59,083 nt of DNA from Methylobacter sp. (lineage in GTDB: Bacteria > Pseudomonadota > Gammaproteobacteria > Methylococcales > Methylomonadaceae): assembly GCA_004299305.1 (NCBI GenBank), contig SCPZ01000131.1, positions 1 to 59,083 on the forward strand. The letters are read 5' to 3'. Made by a program: the position numbers and the translations under genes. A model generated the notes under the pieces. That model worked only from the letters and a program-made list of their open reading frames with translations. It was not told where the DNA came from and did no database searches. Shown here piece after piece: positions 27,852 through 37,595 of this stretch (position 1 is the first letter of the stretch; every line of letters starts with the position of its first letter).

Positions 27852-30671
27852 ATGGATACGATCAGCATTCGTGGCGCCAGAACCCATAACCTGAAAAATA
27901 TCGATCTTGACCTGCCCAGGGATCAACTGATTATCATCACCGGGCTGTCCGGCTCGGGTAAATCATCGTTGGCCTTCGACACCATTTATGCCGAAGGCCA
28001 ACGGCGCTATGTGGAATCGCTTTCTACTTATGCCCGCCAATTCTTGTCGATGATGGAAAAGCCCGATGTCGATCATATTGAGGGCCTGTCGCCAGCCATT
28101 TCCATCGAACAAAAATCCACCTCGCATAACCCGCGTTCAACGGTCGGCACCATCACCGAAATCTACGATTATTTAAGACTGCTGTATGCCCGCGCCGGTA
28201 CGCCGCGCTGCCCTGAACACCAAGTTTCTCTGGAAGCGCAAACCGTCAGCCAGATGGTCGACCATGTACTCTCGCAAGCTCAGGACCAACGTTGGATGCT
28301 GTTGGCGCCGGTGGTCAACGACCGTAAAGGCGAGCATATCCAGTTGCTCGACGACCTGCGCGCCCAGGGCTTCATTCGCGCCCGGATTGACGGCGCCGTG
28401 TATGACCTGGACGAGCCGCCGGTGCTGGATTTAAAAAAGAAACATACTATTGAAGTCATTGTCGACCGTTTCAAGATTCGCGACGACATAGCCTTACGCT
28501 TATCCGAATCGTTTGAAACGGCTTTGCGCATCGCCGACGGCATCGCTATCGCCGCCTGCATTGACGATGCGAGCGAACTGCTGTTTTCCGAACGCTATGC
28601 CTGTCCCCATTGCGGCTACTCGCTGCCCGAACTGGAACCGCGCATCTTTTCGTTTAACAATCCCAAAGGTGCATGTAGCAGTTGCGACGGCTTGGGTGTG
28701 AGACAGCATTTCGATCCCGAGCTGATTATTCATAATCCCGACATCAGTCTTGCCGGTGGCGCGATTCGCGGCTGGGATCGGCGCAACGCCTATTATTACC
28801 AGATCATTTGTTCGCTGGCCAAGCACTATAACTTCGATCAGGAACTGCCGTATTCAGAACTGTCCAAAGAAATTCAGGATATGATTCTTTACGGCAGCGG
28901 CCATGAGGAAATTGAATTCAAGTTCATGGCCGGGAGCGGGTCGGTCAAAAAGAAGCGTCATAGCTTTGAAGGCATTGTTGCGAATATGGAAAGGCGTTAC
29001 CACGAGACCGATTCGTCAGCGGTGCGCGATGAATTAGCCAAATATTTGTCGCAAAAAACCTGTAATGTTTGCGAGGGCGCAAGGCTTAATGTTTCGGCCA
29101 GGAATGTGTTTATTGAGGATTTGCCTCTACATCACCTGACCCGTTTCCCGATCCGCAAAGCGCTGGATTTTTTCGCGCACCTTAAGCTAAGCGGCAAACG
29201 CGGCGAGGTTGCGGTAAAAATTATTAAGGAAATCCAGGAGCGCTTGGAATTTCTGGTCAATGTCGGTCTCGATTATTTAACCCTGGATCGTAGCGCGGAC
29301 ACCCTGTCCGGCGGCGAAGCGCAACGCATCCGCCTCGCCAGCCAAATCGGCGCAGGCTTGGTCGGCGTGATGTATGTGCTCGATGAGCCGTCGATAGGCC
29401 TGCACCAGCGCGACAATCAGCGTTTGCTGAATACCTTGTTCCGCCTGCGCGACCTCGGCAATACCGTTATCGTGGTCGAGCATGACGAGGATGCGATCCG
29501 TTCGGCCCAGCATATTGTCGATATAGGCCCCGGCGCCGGGGTGCATGGCGGGCAGATCATTGCGCAAGGTACGCTGGAAGACATTATCAACAATAAAGAC
29601 TCGTTAACAGGCCAATATTTATCGGGAAAGATCGGCATTAACGTGCCTGAAACATTAACGCCGGTAAATAAAGACAAACAAATCACCATCCGCAACGCCC
29701 ACGGCAACAACCTGAAAAATGTCGACATACAATTCCCTATCGGCTTGTTGACCTGCGTAACCGGCGTTTCCGGTTCCGGAAAATCGACACTGATAAACGA
29801 TACCCTGTATTGCCATGCGGCGCGGCAAATCAACCGTGCCGGCGTCATTCCTGCTCCCTGCGACGCAATCGAAGGCCTGGAGCATTTCGATAAAGTCGTC
29901 GATATAGACCAAAGTCCGATAGGCCGGACGCCAAGATCGAATCCGGCTACCTATACCGGATTGTTCACGCCGATACGCGAATTATTTTCGGCGACGCCGG
30001 AAGCCCGTTCGCGCGGTTATACGCCCGGCCGGTTCAGCTTTAACGTCAAAGGCGGTCGCTGCGAAGCCTGCAAAGGCGACGGCGTGATTAAAGTCGAGAT
30101 GCATTTTCTGCCGGATATTTTCGTCCATTGCGACAATTGCGGCGGCAAACGCTATAACCGGGAGACCCTGGAAATACGCTATAAAGGCAAAACCATCAAC
30201 CAAGTGCTGGACATGACCGTCGAAGATGCGGCCGAATTTTTCAGCCCGGTGCCGACGCTGGCCCGCAAATTACAGACCTTGGTCGAGGTGGGCTTGAGCT
30301 ACATCACCTTGGGCCAGAATGCGACCACGCTATCCGGCGGCGAAGCGCAGCGGGTAAAGCTTGCCAAGGAACTGTCCAAACGCGATGCCGGCAAAACCTT
30401 ATACATACTGGACGAGCCGACCACCGGCCTGCATTTTCACGACATTAAGCAATTGTTAGCGGTGTTGCATACCCTGCGCGATCACGGCAATACCGTCATC
30501 GTCATCGAGCACAATCTGGATGTGCTTAAAACCGCGGATTGGATTATCGACATGGGGCCGGAAGGCGGCGACGGCGGCGGAACATTGGTCGCAGAAGGAA
30601 CGCCTAAACAGGTTTCTGAGAATAAAGCCTCGCATACGGGGATGTATTTGCAGCGATTTTTTTCAGCTTGA
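27852..30671 (+). CDS. uvrA: excinuclease ABC subunit A
   Basis: DNA damage sensor of nucleotide excision repair. The 939-residue protein has two ABC ATPase halves: Walker [10 protein letters not shown] near residue 32 and GVSGSGKST near residue 638; ABC signatures [12 protein letters not shown] and [12 protein letters not shown]; zinc-binding cysteines in CPHCGY...CSSCDG and CEACKG...CDNCGG. Length is typical. It forms UvrA2B2 with UvrB (not in this window). Convergent with mutS, with a strong terminator between. Confidence 0.98.
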   Translation: MDTISIRGARTHNLKNIDLDLPRDQLIIITGLSGSGKSSLAFDTIYAEGQRRYVESLSTYARQFLSMMEKPDVDHIEGLSPAISIEQKSTSHNPRSTVGTITEIYDYLRLLYARAGTPRCPEHQVSLEAQTVSQMVDHVLSQAQDQRWMLLAPVVNDRKGEHIQLLDDLRAQGFIRARIDGAVYDLDEPPVLDLKKKHTIEVIVDRFKIRDDIALRLSESFETALRIADGIAIAACIDDASELLFSERYACPHCGYSLPELEPRIFSFNNPKGACSSCDGLGVRQHFDPELIIHNPDISLAGGAIRGWDRRNAYYYQIICSLAKHYNFDQELPYSELSKEIQDMILYGSGHEEIEFKFMAGSGSVKKKRHSFEGIVANMERRYHETDSSAVRDELAKYLSQKTCNVCEGARLNVSARNVFIEDLPLHHLTRFPIRKALDFFAHLKLSGKRGEVAVKIIKEIQERLEFLVNVGLDYLTLDRSADTLSGGEAQRIRLASQIGAGLVGVMYVLDEPSIGLHQRDNQRLLNTLFRLRDLGNTVIVVEHDEDAIRSAQHIVDIGPGAGVHGGQIIAQGTLEDIINNKDSLTGQYLSGKIGINVPETLTPVNKDKQITIRNAHGNNLKNVDIQFPIGLLTCVTGVSGSGKSTLINDTLYCHAARQINRAGVIPAPCDAIEGLEHFDKVVDIDQSPIGRTPRSNPATYTGLFTPIRELFSATPEARSRGYTPGRFSFNVKGGRCEACKGDGVIKVEMHFLPDIFVHCDNCGGKRYNRETLEIRYKGKTINQVLDMTVEDAAEFFSPVPTLARKLQTLVEVGLSYITLGQNATTLSGGEAQRVKLAKELSKRDAGKTLYILDEPTTGLHFHDIKQLLAVLHTLRDHGNTVIVIEHNLDVLKTADWIIDMGPEGGDGGGTLVAEGTPKQVSENKASHTGMYLQRFFSA

Positions 30672-30684
30672 TCGGCAATCAAGT

Positions 30685-30709
30685 AAGGCGCGCCATGCGC
30701 GCCTTTTTT
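30685..30709 (+). terminator. rho-independent terminator after uvrA
   Basis: Stem GGCGCGC (30687-30693), loop CAT, stem GCGCGCC (30697-30703), then six T (30704-30709). It lies between the convergent uvrA and mutS genes; on the opposite strand the hairpin is not followed by a T run. Confidence 0.85.
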
Positions 30710-30710
30710 A

Positions 30711-33293
30711 CTACACCAAGCCCTTAAGCCGGTAAATCAACTCCAAAGCTTGCCTCGGACTAAGATCGTCCGGGTTCATATCTTCCAGCAAAACTACTGC
30801 CGGATGACATTCCTTCGACGAAAACAAATCCAGCTGGTTAACCCCGCTTTCCGCTTGTTGTTCAATATAGGCATGGTCTTCCAGATGCCGTAATTTGGCT
30901 TTGGCCTTATCGATTACCGAACGCGGCACACCGGCCAAGGATGCCACCTGCAAACCGTAACTCTGGCTGGCCGGGCCGTCTTTTACCGCATGTAAGAAGA
31001 TGATCTTGTCGCCATGCTCCATCGCATCCAAATGCACGTTATGAATGGTTTTTTGTTCTTCGGGCAGCGTGGTCAGCTCAAAATAATGCGTCGCAAACAG
31101 CGTAAACGCCTGGGTTTCTTTAGCCAGATGATCGGCGCAAGCCCAAGCCAGGGACAGGCCGTCGAAGGTGCTGGTGCCGCGGCCGATCTCATCCATCAAG
31201 ATCAGGCTGTTTGAGGTCGCGTTATGCAGGATGTTGGCGGTTTCCGACATTTCCACCATAAACGTGGATCGTCCGCTGGACAGGTCGTCGGACGCGCCGA
31301 TACGGGTGAAAATCTTGTCGACAGGGCCGCAGGTCAAGGCTGTTGCCGGGACATAACAGCCGATATGGGCGATTAACACAATCAATGCGGCCTGGCGCAT
31401 ATAAGTCGATTTACCGCCCATGTTCGGGCCGGTAATGACCAGCATCCTGCGCTTGGTGGAAAACGACAAATCATTGGGCACAAACGGAATGTCCGAAACC
31501 TGCTCGACGACCAGATGCCGACCGGCTTCAATCGTTATGCCGGGCTTATCGACCAGCGTTGGTTGCGATAAATTCAAGGTCTCGGCGCGTTCGGCAAAGT
31601 TGACCAGCACATCCAGCTCAGCCAACGCGGCGGCGCATTGCTGCAACGGGATTAACGACGCGCCGATGATGTTCAGCAATTCCTCGTACAAGGCTTTTTC
31701 GAACGACAGCGACTTTTCCTTGGCGCTGAGCACCTTGTCCTCAAACGATTTCAATTCCTCGGTAATGTAACGCTCAGCGCCTTTTAAGGTTTGCTTGCGC
31801 GTGTAATGCGCCGGGACTTTGTCCGCATGAAGATTGGAAATCTCAATATAGTAACCATGCACCCGGTTGTAATTGACCTTCAGCGTGCTGATGCCGGTCG
31901 CCGCTTTTTCGCGGTTTTCCATATCGATCAGGAATTGGTCGGCATTCTGGCTTAAGTTGCGCAGCTCATCGAGTTCAGGATGATAGCCCGGCGCAATCAC
32001 GCCTCCGTCCCGGATCAGCACCGGCGGGTTGTCGATGATGGCTGATTGCAACAGCTTTAACAGCTCAGGCTGCTCACCGATCTGCTCGCATAAAGCTGCA
32101 AGCTGCGGGTTATCGCCGCCGGACAGCGCCTGTTGCAAGGCAGGTAGAACAGCCAAGGTATTGCGCAACACCAGCAAGTCGCGGGGACGCGCCGATTTTA
32201 ACGCGATACGGGAGCTGATCCGCTCAATATCGCCGACTTGGCGCAGATGGCTTTGAATATCGCGATACAACAACACATTAAGCAAAGTATCGATGCAGGC
32301 ATAGCGGTTGTTCAGGATGTCGTGATCGCGCAGCGGCCGGTTGATCCAGCGCCGCAAACAGCGGCTGCCCATCGCGGTTGCGGTTTTATCCAGCACCCCG
32401 AACAGCGTGTATTGCAATTGCCCGGAGGGGTGAAAATCCAGCTCCAAATTACGGCGGCTAGACGCATCCAGCAAAATGCTGTCGTCGCTGCTTTCGGTGC
32501 GGATGCCTTGAATATGCGGTAGCGCGCTTTGCTGGGTGTCCTTGACATATTGCAGCAAGCCGCCCGCAGCGGCAATCGCGGCAGGCATGTTCTCGCAACC
32601 ATAACCTTTCAAATCAAGCGTATTGAACTGTTTTAATACCAGTTGCTTAGCGCTTTCCGCTTCAAAATGCCAGGGCGGTCTTCTGCATAAACCGCTACGT
32701 TGTTTTAAGCTTGCGGGTAGCGACCAGTCTTCGCTAAACAATAGTTCGGCAGGGTTAAGGCGGCCGATTTCGCTCAATAACTGGTCTATGGATTCGACCT
32801 GTTGCAATACGAAACGGCCGCTGGTTAAATCCAGGCTGGCGATGCCGTGCTGGGTAGTCGAATGGGAACTTGGCAACGAACACAGCGCGACCAACAAATT
32901 ATCTTTGCGGTCTTCGAGCAAAGCTTCGTCGGTGACGGTGCCGGGCGTCACGATACGCACTACTTTGCGCTCGACCGGGCCTTTGGATGTTGCAGGATCG
33001 CCGATTTGCTCGCAGATCGCGATGGATTCGCCGTGTTTTAGCAGCTTGGCAAGATAGCCTTCAGCCGCGTGATAAGGAATGCCCGCCATAGGAATCGGAA
33101 GTCCCCCGGATTGCCCCCGGCTGGTCAGGGTGATGTCCAATAATTGGGATGCTTTTTTGGCGTCATCGAAAAACAGTTCGTAAAAGTCCCCCATACGGTA
33201 AAACAACAAGGTATCGGGGTGTTCGGATTTGATGCGTAGAAACTGCTGCATCATCGGGGTGTGCTGGTCGGTGGTTTTTTGTTTTATACTCAT
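30711..33293 (-). CDS. mutS: DNA mismatch repair protein MutS
   Basis: Mismatch-recognition ATPase that starts methyl-directed repair with MutL. The 860-residue protein has the mismatch-binding wedge [15 protein letters not shown] near residue 31, Walker [35 protein letters not shown], Walker [14 protein letters not shown], and a C-terminal tetramer tail ending [15 protein letters not shown]. Length is normal. Divergent from pncC, with only 36 bases between the two starts, so the promoters overlap. Confidence 0.98.
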   Translation of the reverse strand: MSIKQKTTDQHTPMMQQFLRIKSEHPDTLLFYRMGDFYELFFDDAKKASQLLDITLTSRGQSGGLPIPMAGIPYHAAEGYLAKLLKHGESIAICEQIGDPATSKGPVERKVVRIVTPGTVTDEALLEDRKDNLLVALCSLPSSHSTTQHGIASLDLTSGRFVLQQVESIDQLLSEIGRLNPAELLFSEDWSLPASLKQRSGLCRRPPWHFEAESAKQLVLKQFNTLDLKGYGCENMPAAIAAAGGLLQYVKDTQQSALPHIQGIRTESSDDSILLDASSRRNLELDFHPSGQLQYTLFGVLDKTATAMGSRCLRRWINRPLRDHDILNNRYACIDTLLNVLLYRDIQSHLRQVGDIERISSRIALKSARPRDLLVLRNTLAVLPALQQALSGGDNPQLAALCEQIGEQPELLKLLQSAIIDNPPVLIRDGGVIAPGYHPELDELRNLSQNADQFLIDMENREKAATGISTLKVNYNRVHGYYIEISNLHADKVPAHYTRKQTLKGAERYITEELKSFEDKVLSAKEKSLSFEKALYEELLNIIGASLIPLQQCAAALAELDVLVNFAERAETLNLSQPTLVDKPGITIEAGRHLVVEQVSDIPFVPNDLSFSTKRRMLVITGPNMGGKSTYMRQAALIVLIAHIGCYVPATALTCGPVDKIFTRIGASDDLSSGRSTFMVEMSETANILHNATSNSLILMDEIGRGTSTFDGLSLAWACADHLAKETQAFTLFATHYFELTTLPEEQKTIHNVHLDAMEHGDKIIFLHAVKDGPASQSYGLQVASLAGVPRSVIDKAKAKLRHLEDHAYIEQQAESGVNQLDLFSSKECHPAVVLLEDMNPDDLSPRQALELIYRLKGLV

Positions 33294-33329
33294 AGCCCTA
33301 TTTTATCCGAAGTCGCGCGAGGTCACATC

Positions 33330-33812
33330 ATGGAGTCTGAATTATTTGAATTGGCTGAGCCATTGGGGCGCTTATTAAAAGCAAACGGCAAAACAATCGC
33401 CACAGCCGAATCCTGCACCGGCGGTTGGATAGCTCAAACGATTACCGAAGTGCCGGGCAGTTCGGCTTGGTTCGACCGGGGTTTTGTCACCTACAGTAAT
33501 GCCGCAAAAGTGCAAATGTTAGGGGTCAGTCCGCAAACTCTGGAGAACTACGGCGCGGTGAGCGCCGAGACCGCAACGGAAATGGCGGCAGGCGCCTTGG
33601 CGCACAGCGATGCCGATATTGCGGTTGCGGTGACCGGCATAGCAGGGCCGGATGGCGGAACACAGGACAAGCCGGTCGGCACCGTATTTATCGCATGGGC
33701 AGACAAAAACGGAGCAACCAAGGTGCTCAGGAAACAATTATCAGGAAACCGGCGGTTAATAAGAGAGCAAACGGTGAAATGCGCTATTGATGGGTTGGTA
33801 CAGATTTGCTGA
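33330..33812 (+). CDS. pncC: nicotinamide-nucleotide amidohydrolase (CinA C-terminal)
   Basis: A 160-residue stand-alone CinA C-terminal domain that deamidates nicotinamide mononucleotide for NAD recycling. Motifs: TIATAESCTGGWIAQ (catalytic Ser/Cys region) and VAVTGIAGPDGGT, plus KPVGTVFIAW. The start at 33330 is preferred over 33261 because GAGG lies 8 bases upstream and the length then matches the family (about 160-165). The mutS/pncC neighbourhood is common in gammaproteobacteria, usually with recA further down; here ygfX follows convergently, overlapping by 29 bases. Confidence 0.93.
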   Translation: MESELFELAEPLGRLLKANGKTIATAESCTGGWIAQTITEVPGSSAWFDRGFVTYSNAAKVQMLGVSPQTLENYGAVSAETATEMAAGALAHSDADIAVAVTGIAGPDGGTQDKPVGTVFIAWADKNGATKVLRKQLSGNRRLIREQTVKCAIDGLVQIC

Positions 33813-34224
33813 TTGCGGTAGTTTTTAGCCTGACGATAAGACGCCGGTAATCGTCCTCAGTTAATGCATCATTTACTATAAGCACGGACTGCTTATCTGC
33901 ATTGTTTTTAAAATGCAAAAATATCGCAAATAGCGTGATGACGGTTGAATTCATGATTTGAACCGGTTTAAAGTCATTGCCGTCGGATATTTCCCAGCCG
34001 AACGCTTCAGACTGTTTGATTTTGTACTGCTTGCTTTGTAAGTGCTTCATGGTAAAGCAAAAATGTATGCAAATCCCGGTCAGCAGAGCCAGTTTAACTG
34101 CAATCGGTAAGGCATTGGCGATACTTGAAGCCAATGCCAGCACATGCATAACGACAAGCAGACGCTTTAATCGTTTGGATGATTTAAGTTCAAGCAGCAG
34201 CGGGAGGTCGTGTTTTTTTTGCAA
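33784..34224 (-). CDS. ygfX: YgfX/CptA-like membrane protein
   Basis: A 146-residue protein with two adjacent membrane helices (about residues 24-56) and a later hydrophobic strand, with the YgfX hallmark SxxLKxLLxxxH near the start and EAFGWEISDGN / ALTEDDYRRLIVRLKT near the end. YgfX (CptA) of E. coli is a membrane protein next to sdhE and linked to cytoskeleton and division effects. The start is a TTG with AGGA at 8 bases. Its partner sdhE is not present beside it. The 3' end overlaps pncC on the other strand. Confidence 0.7.
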   Translation of the reverse strand: MQKKHDLPLLLELKSSKRLKRLLVVMHVLALASSIANALPIAVKLALLTGICIHFCFTMKHLQSKQYKIKQSEAFGWEISDGNDFKPVQIMNSTVITLFAIFLHFKNNADKQSVLIVNDALTEDDYRRLIVRLKTTAISKSVPTHQ

Positions 34225-34351
34225 GTCGGAGTTCCTGTGTTATTTCCGGTTGACGACGCGTATTCCAAAGCAAACGGTCAGGCCGGTTTTTTATCTTTGT
34301 TCAAACAACGATATAATCGGCGTACTTTAAAATCCACTATTTTGTTTATCG

Positions 34352-35347
34352 ATGAACCCTAACTGGAAAAACTTTTTGCTTTCTGAAAACGCAATCTTTG
34401 ACAACGATACCGATATTGTTTTTCCATCGTCTGAGCATAAAGGCGATAAGCGCATTTACCCGGTTGCCTATCTGGGGGTTTTGACGATCTCCGGGAAAGA
34501 TGCCGCAACATTTTTACAAGGGCAAATCACCTGCAATATTAATGACATCACCGATATAAAAAGCAGTCTGGGTGCAATATGCAATCCTAAGGGCAGGGCG
34601 ATTACCACTTTTTTGCTGGTTAAAAACGCCGACGTTTTTTTAATGATTTTGCCGCTAGAATTACTGGCGACCGTCAAAAAAAGACTACAGATGTATGTGT
34701 TGCGGGCAGCGGTGACTTTAACGGACAGCTCGGATGACACATGTCTAATCGGCTTATATCAGGGTGAACCCGCTAACGAAGTATCCGAACACCGCTTTGC
34801 AACAAGCCGACAGGAAAATATTGTTGTCGATTTTCAGGGGCGCTGTTTGATTATCTCCGATGCCGATAGCGCCCGGAGGTTCTGGGCGGAACAGCGTAAG
34901 CTCGGCTTTTGGCCTGAAGATTCAGCACAATGGCGCTATCTCGATATAATCTCAGGAATTCCTTGGCTTAGCGCTGCAACATCGGAACAGTTTATTCCGC
35001 AGATGCTGAACCTGGACAAGTTGGGCGGCATTAGTTTTAACAAAGGCTGTTATACCGGCCAGGAAATTGTTGCCCGGACTCATTATCTGGGTAAGGCGAA
35101 AAGGGAAATGTTTCTCGCTGAATGCGACACCTTGGAGCCTCCTGAACCTAATACGGCAATCATTGATGACAGCACCGGCACAGAACAAAGTATAGGGAAG
35201 GTGTTGTATGCGCAAAACAAACAAGCTATTTGCAGTATGCTGGTCGTTTTGCACGTTTCCGAGACACATTCTTATAATCTTAGGCTAGAGAATCATAACC
35301 AAGATAAAATCATCTTATCAGCAGTAACAGAGTCATTAAAACTATGA
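34352..35347 (+). CDS. ygfZ: folate-binding Fe-S cluster protein YgfZ
   Basis: A 331-residue GcvT/CAF17-fold protein that uses tetrahydrofolate to help maintain certain iron-sulfur enzymes such as MiaB. The family signature KGCYTGQEIVARTHYLGK lies near residue 230, and FLQGQITCNI near residue 53. It is divergent from ygfX, as in E. coli. The last bases overlap the ctaA start (ATGA), so the two genes are translationally coupled. Confidence 0.93.
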   Translation: MNPNWKNFLLSENAIFDNDTDIVFPSSEHKGDKRIYPVAYLGVLTISGKDAATFLQGQITCNINDITDIKSSLGAICNPKGRAITTFLLVKNADVFLMILPLELLATVKKRLQMYVLRAAVTLTDSSDDTCLIGLYQGEPANEVSEHRFATSRQENIVVDFQGRCLIISDADSARRFWAEQRKLGFWPEDSAQWRYLDIISGIPWLSAATSEQFIPQMLNLDKLGGISFNKGCYTGQEIVARTHYLGKAKREMFLAECDTLEPPEPNTAIIDDSTGTEQSIGKVLYAQNKQAICSMLVVLHVSETHSYNLRLENHNQDKIILSAVTESLKL

Positions 35348-36312
35348 TTAATCCACAAGCAGCAGCGCGTTTTCGCCGATTAGGCATCCTAACCATTTTT
35401 GCCGTTTATTTTGTCATCCTGGTCGGTGGAATCGTCAGGGCTTCCGGGGCAGGCATGGGCTGTCCCGATTGGCCGACTTGTTTTGGACAATGGGTGCCGC
35501 CTACTGAAGAATCCCAGTTGCCCGCCAATTATCATCAGATTTATGCTGAACGCGGCTATGAAAATACCCAGTTTAACCCGGTAAAAACCTGGACCGAGTA
35601 CACCAACCGCGTGATCGGTGTGACGATTGGATTTTTGATCTTGCTGACGGCCTGGTCGTCACGTATTTATCTTAAAACAGACAAGACCATTTTTTATTTA
35701 GCGGTCAGCGTGTTTTTCCTGGTCGGTTTTCAAGGATGGTTGGGCTCGACCGTGGTGGCAAGCAATCTCAAACCGCTGATGATCACCTTACACATGCTGC
35801 TGGCTTTATTTATAGTCGCATTACTTATTTATACGATTGCCCGTTCGCAACGGGATGTTATCGCCCGGATTGATATTCGAGCGTTGCCGGAAAAATTTAA
35901 AACCGTGTTGATCGCGGCAATGATTATGACGCTGTTGCAAGTGGCTATGGGGACCCAGGTCAGGGAAGCGGTAGATTTTATTTCTCATAATCATGCTTAT
36001 ATCGAGCGTCAATACTGGCGTGAAGACTTTCCAATCATCTTTTATATACACAGATCGTTTTCCTCGATTATTTTATTCACTAACCTTTGGTTGGCTTGGA
36101 AAATTGTCCGCTCTGTCGATAAAAAAAGCCTGCTGCTGCGTATCGGTTTGTCCTTGGCCGCTCTGGTCATCACTGCCATTATTGCAGGTATTAGCCTGGA
36201 TAGACTGGGTATGCCGCCGGTCGCCCAACCGATTCATCTATTAATGGCCAATCTTATTTTCGGCATACAGTTTTTTCTTTACAGTTGCCTGAATTACGCC
36301 GCGAAAAAATAG
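35344..36312 (+). CDS. ctaA: heme A synthase (Cox15/CtaA)
   Basis: Inner-membrane enzyme that oxidises heme O to heme A for cytochrome oxidase. 322 residues with about eight membrane helices. Conserved pieces: GGIVRASGAGMGCPDWPTCFG near residue 27, WTEYTNRVIG, ITLHMLLALF, YIHRSFSSI and QPIHLLMANL, which carry the heme-ligand histidines. Overlaps the ygfZ stop by 4 bases. Presence implies an aa3-type terminal oxidase elsewhere in the genome, downstream of the bc1 complex seen here. Confidence 0.93.
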   Translation: MINPQAAARFRRLGILTIFAVYFVILVGGIVRASGAGMGCPDWPTCFGQWVPPTEESQLPANYHQIYAERGYENTQFNPVKTWTEYTNRVIGVTIGFLILLTAWSSRIYLKTDKTIFYLAVSVFFLVGFQGWLGSTVVASNLKPLMITLHMLLALFIVALLIYTIARSQRDVIARIDIRALPEKFKTVLIAAMIMTLLQVAMGTQVREAVDFISHNHAYIERQYWREDFPIIFYIHRSFSSIILFTNLWLAWKIVRSVDKKSLLLRIGLSLAALVITAIIAGISLDRLGMPPVAQPIHLLMANLIFGIQFFLYSCLNYAAKK

Positions 36313-36329
36313 CCGTAGCTGTTTCTCAT

Positions 36330-36350
36330 AAGGTGCGCACTGCGCACCTT
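36330..36350. terminator. possible terminator hairpin after ctaA
   Basis: Perfect 9-bp stem AAGGTGCGC / GCGCACCTT with a 3-base loop, 18 bases after the ctaA stop. A T run is not immediately adjacent (only TGTTTT further on), so termination is uncertain. Confidence 0.45.
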
Positions 36351-36429
36351 GCCGCTGTTTTATAGTTCCTGCCGATAGCCTTATTGGATGTAGAATGGCG
36401 CAAATAAAAAATCAAAATCCCTGTTATCA

Positions 36430-37530
36430 ATGACAACTCAAGACCCCTCTTTAAGCCTACATTTTTTAAGAAACTCTTTTAAGCGTTTCTTGCCCAATTC
36501 CCAGGCCGTTGCGCTGGCAATCATCCTGATTGTCAGTTTTGTGTTGATCTATTCATTGTCTGACTTGCTAATGCCGGTTTTTGTATCAATCGTACTGGCG
36601 TACTTATTGGAAGGCGTGGTGAGCAAGGCTGAAAGCATGAAAATGCCGCGCCTGCCGGCAGTTTACCTGGTGTTTTCAGTATTTATGGCTTGTTTGGTTT
36701 TTTTATTGTTTTACCTGATACCGATGGTTTCGCAACAGGCCGTCGAACTTGTTCAACAGGTTCCAGAGATACTGAACAGGGCGCAAACCGGCATCATGCG
36801 TTTACCGGAAATGTATCCGAAATTGGTTTCAGAAAGCAAAATCCAACAAATTATGTTTGCCGTGCAGCGGGAATTGTTAACTTACGGGCAAAATGTATTG
36901 TCGCTTTCGGCCGCCTCCGTGGTCGGCTTGGTCAGTGTGATGATTTATTTGTTTCTAGTGCCGATGATGGTGTTTTTCTTTTTAAAAGACAAAGCGGTGT
37001 TGGTGTCCTGGTTTTTGCAGTTTATGCCCAGGGACAGGCATTTGACCGTGCGCGTTTGGGAAGAGGTCGATATTCAGATCGGCAATTACGTGCGCGGCAA
37101 GTTTGGCGAGGTTTTTATACTCTGGGCGGTCAGCTATGTGACTTACGCGGCAATGGGGCTGAATTATGCGATGTTGCTGGCTGTGTTAATGGGTTTGCAA
37201 GTCATTATTCCCTACATCGGTGCAACCTTGGTTACCTTCCCGGTTTTAGGCGTCGCTTATTTTCAGTGGGGATTAGGCGGCGATGAGTTTATGTATATTG
37301 TGATTGCGTATTCGATTATTCAGGCGCTGGACGGCGTTGTGCTAGTGCCGATATTATTTTCTGAGGCCGTTAATTTACATGCCATCGCCATTATCGTCGC
37401 CATTTTGTTTTTCGGTGGTTTGTGGGGCTTTTGGGGGGTATTTTTAGCGATTCCATTAGCGACGGTTGTCAAAGCGGTACTGACTGCTTGGCCGCGAATT
37501 GGCGATAAAGATCTGGAGACAGGTTATTAG
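36430..37530 (+). CDS. AI-2E family transporter (PerM-like)
   Basis: A 366-residue inner-membrane protein with about eight helices: an N-terminal group (residues 25-95), a soluble middle stretch, and a C-terminal group from about 160 on. Typical family wording is present: LMPVFVSIVLAYLLEG near residue 45, LVPMMVFFFLKDK, and PYIGATLVTFPVLG. Family members are exporters of autoinducer-2 or Na+/H+ antiporters; the label does not fix the substrate. No ribosome site is obvious. It is probably a separate unit from ctaA. Confidence 0.9.
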   Translation: MTTQDPSLSLHFLRNSFKRFLPNSQAVALAIILIVSFVLIYSLSDLLMPVFVSIVLAYLLEGVVSKAESMKMPRLPAVYLVFSVFMACLVFLLFYLIPMVSQQAVELVQQVPEILNRAQTGIMRLPEMYPKLVSESKIQQIMFAVQRELLTYGQNVLSLSAASVVGLVSVMIYLFLVPMMVFFFLKDKAVLVSWFLQFMPRDRHLTVRVWEEVDIQIGNYVRGKFGEVFILWAVSYVTYAAMGLNYAMLLAVLMGLQVIIPYIGATLVTFPVLGVAYFQWGLGGDEFMYIVIAYSIIQALDGVVLVPILFSEAVNLHAIAIIVAILFFGGLWGFWGVFLAIPLATVVKAVLTAWPRIGDKDLETGY

Positions 37531-37595
37531 TCGGCATCGTTTGCGCGCCTTGATTTAAAAACCGGCATTATCATCTGCAAAGTCTACCTAATAAT

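Noticed and set aside
36690-37286. 198-residue frame inside the AI-2E transporter gene
   Set aside because: Out-of-frame shadow; the transporter frame is clearly the coding one.
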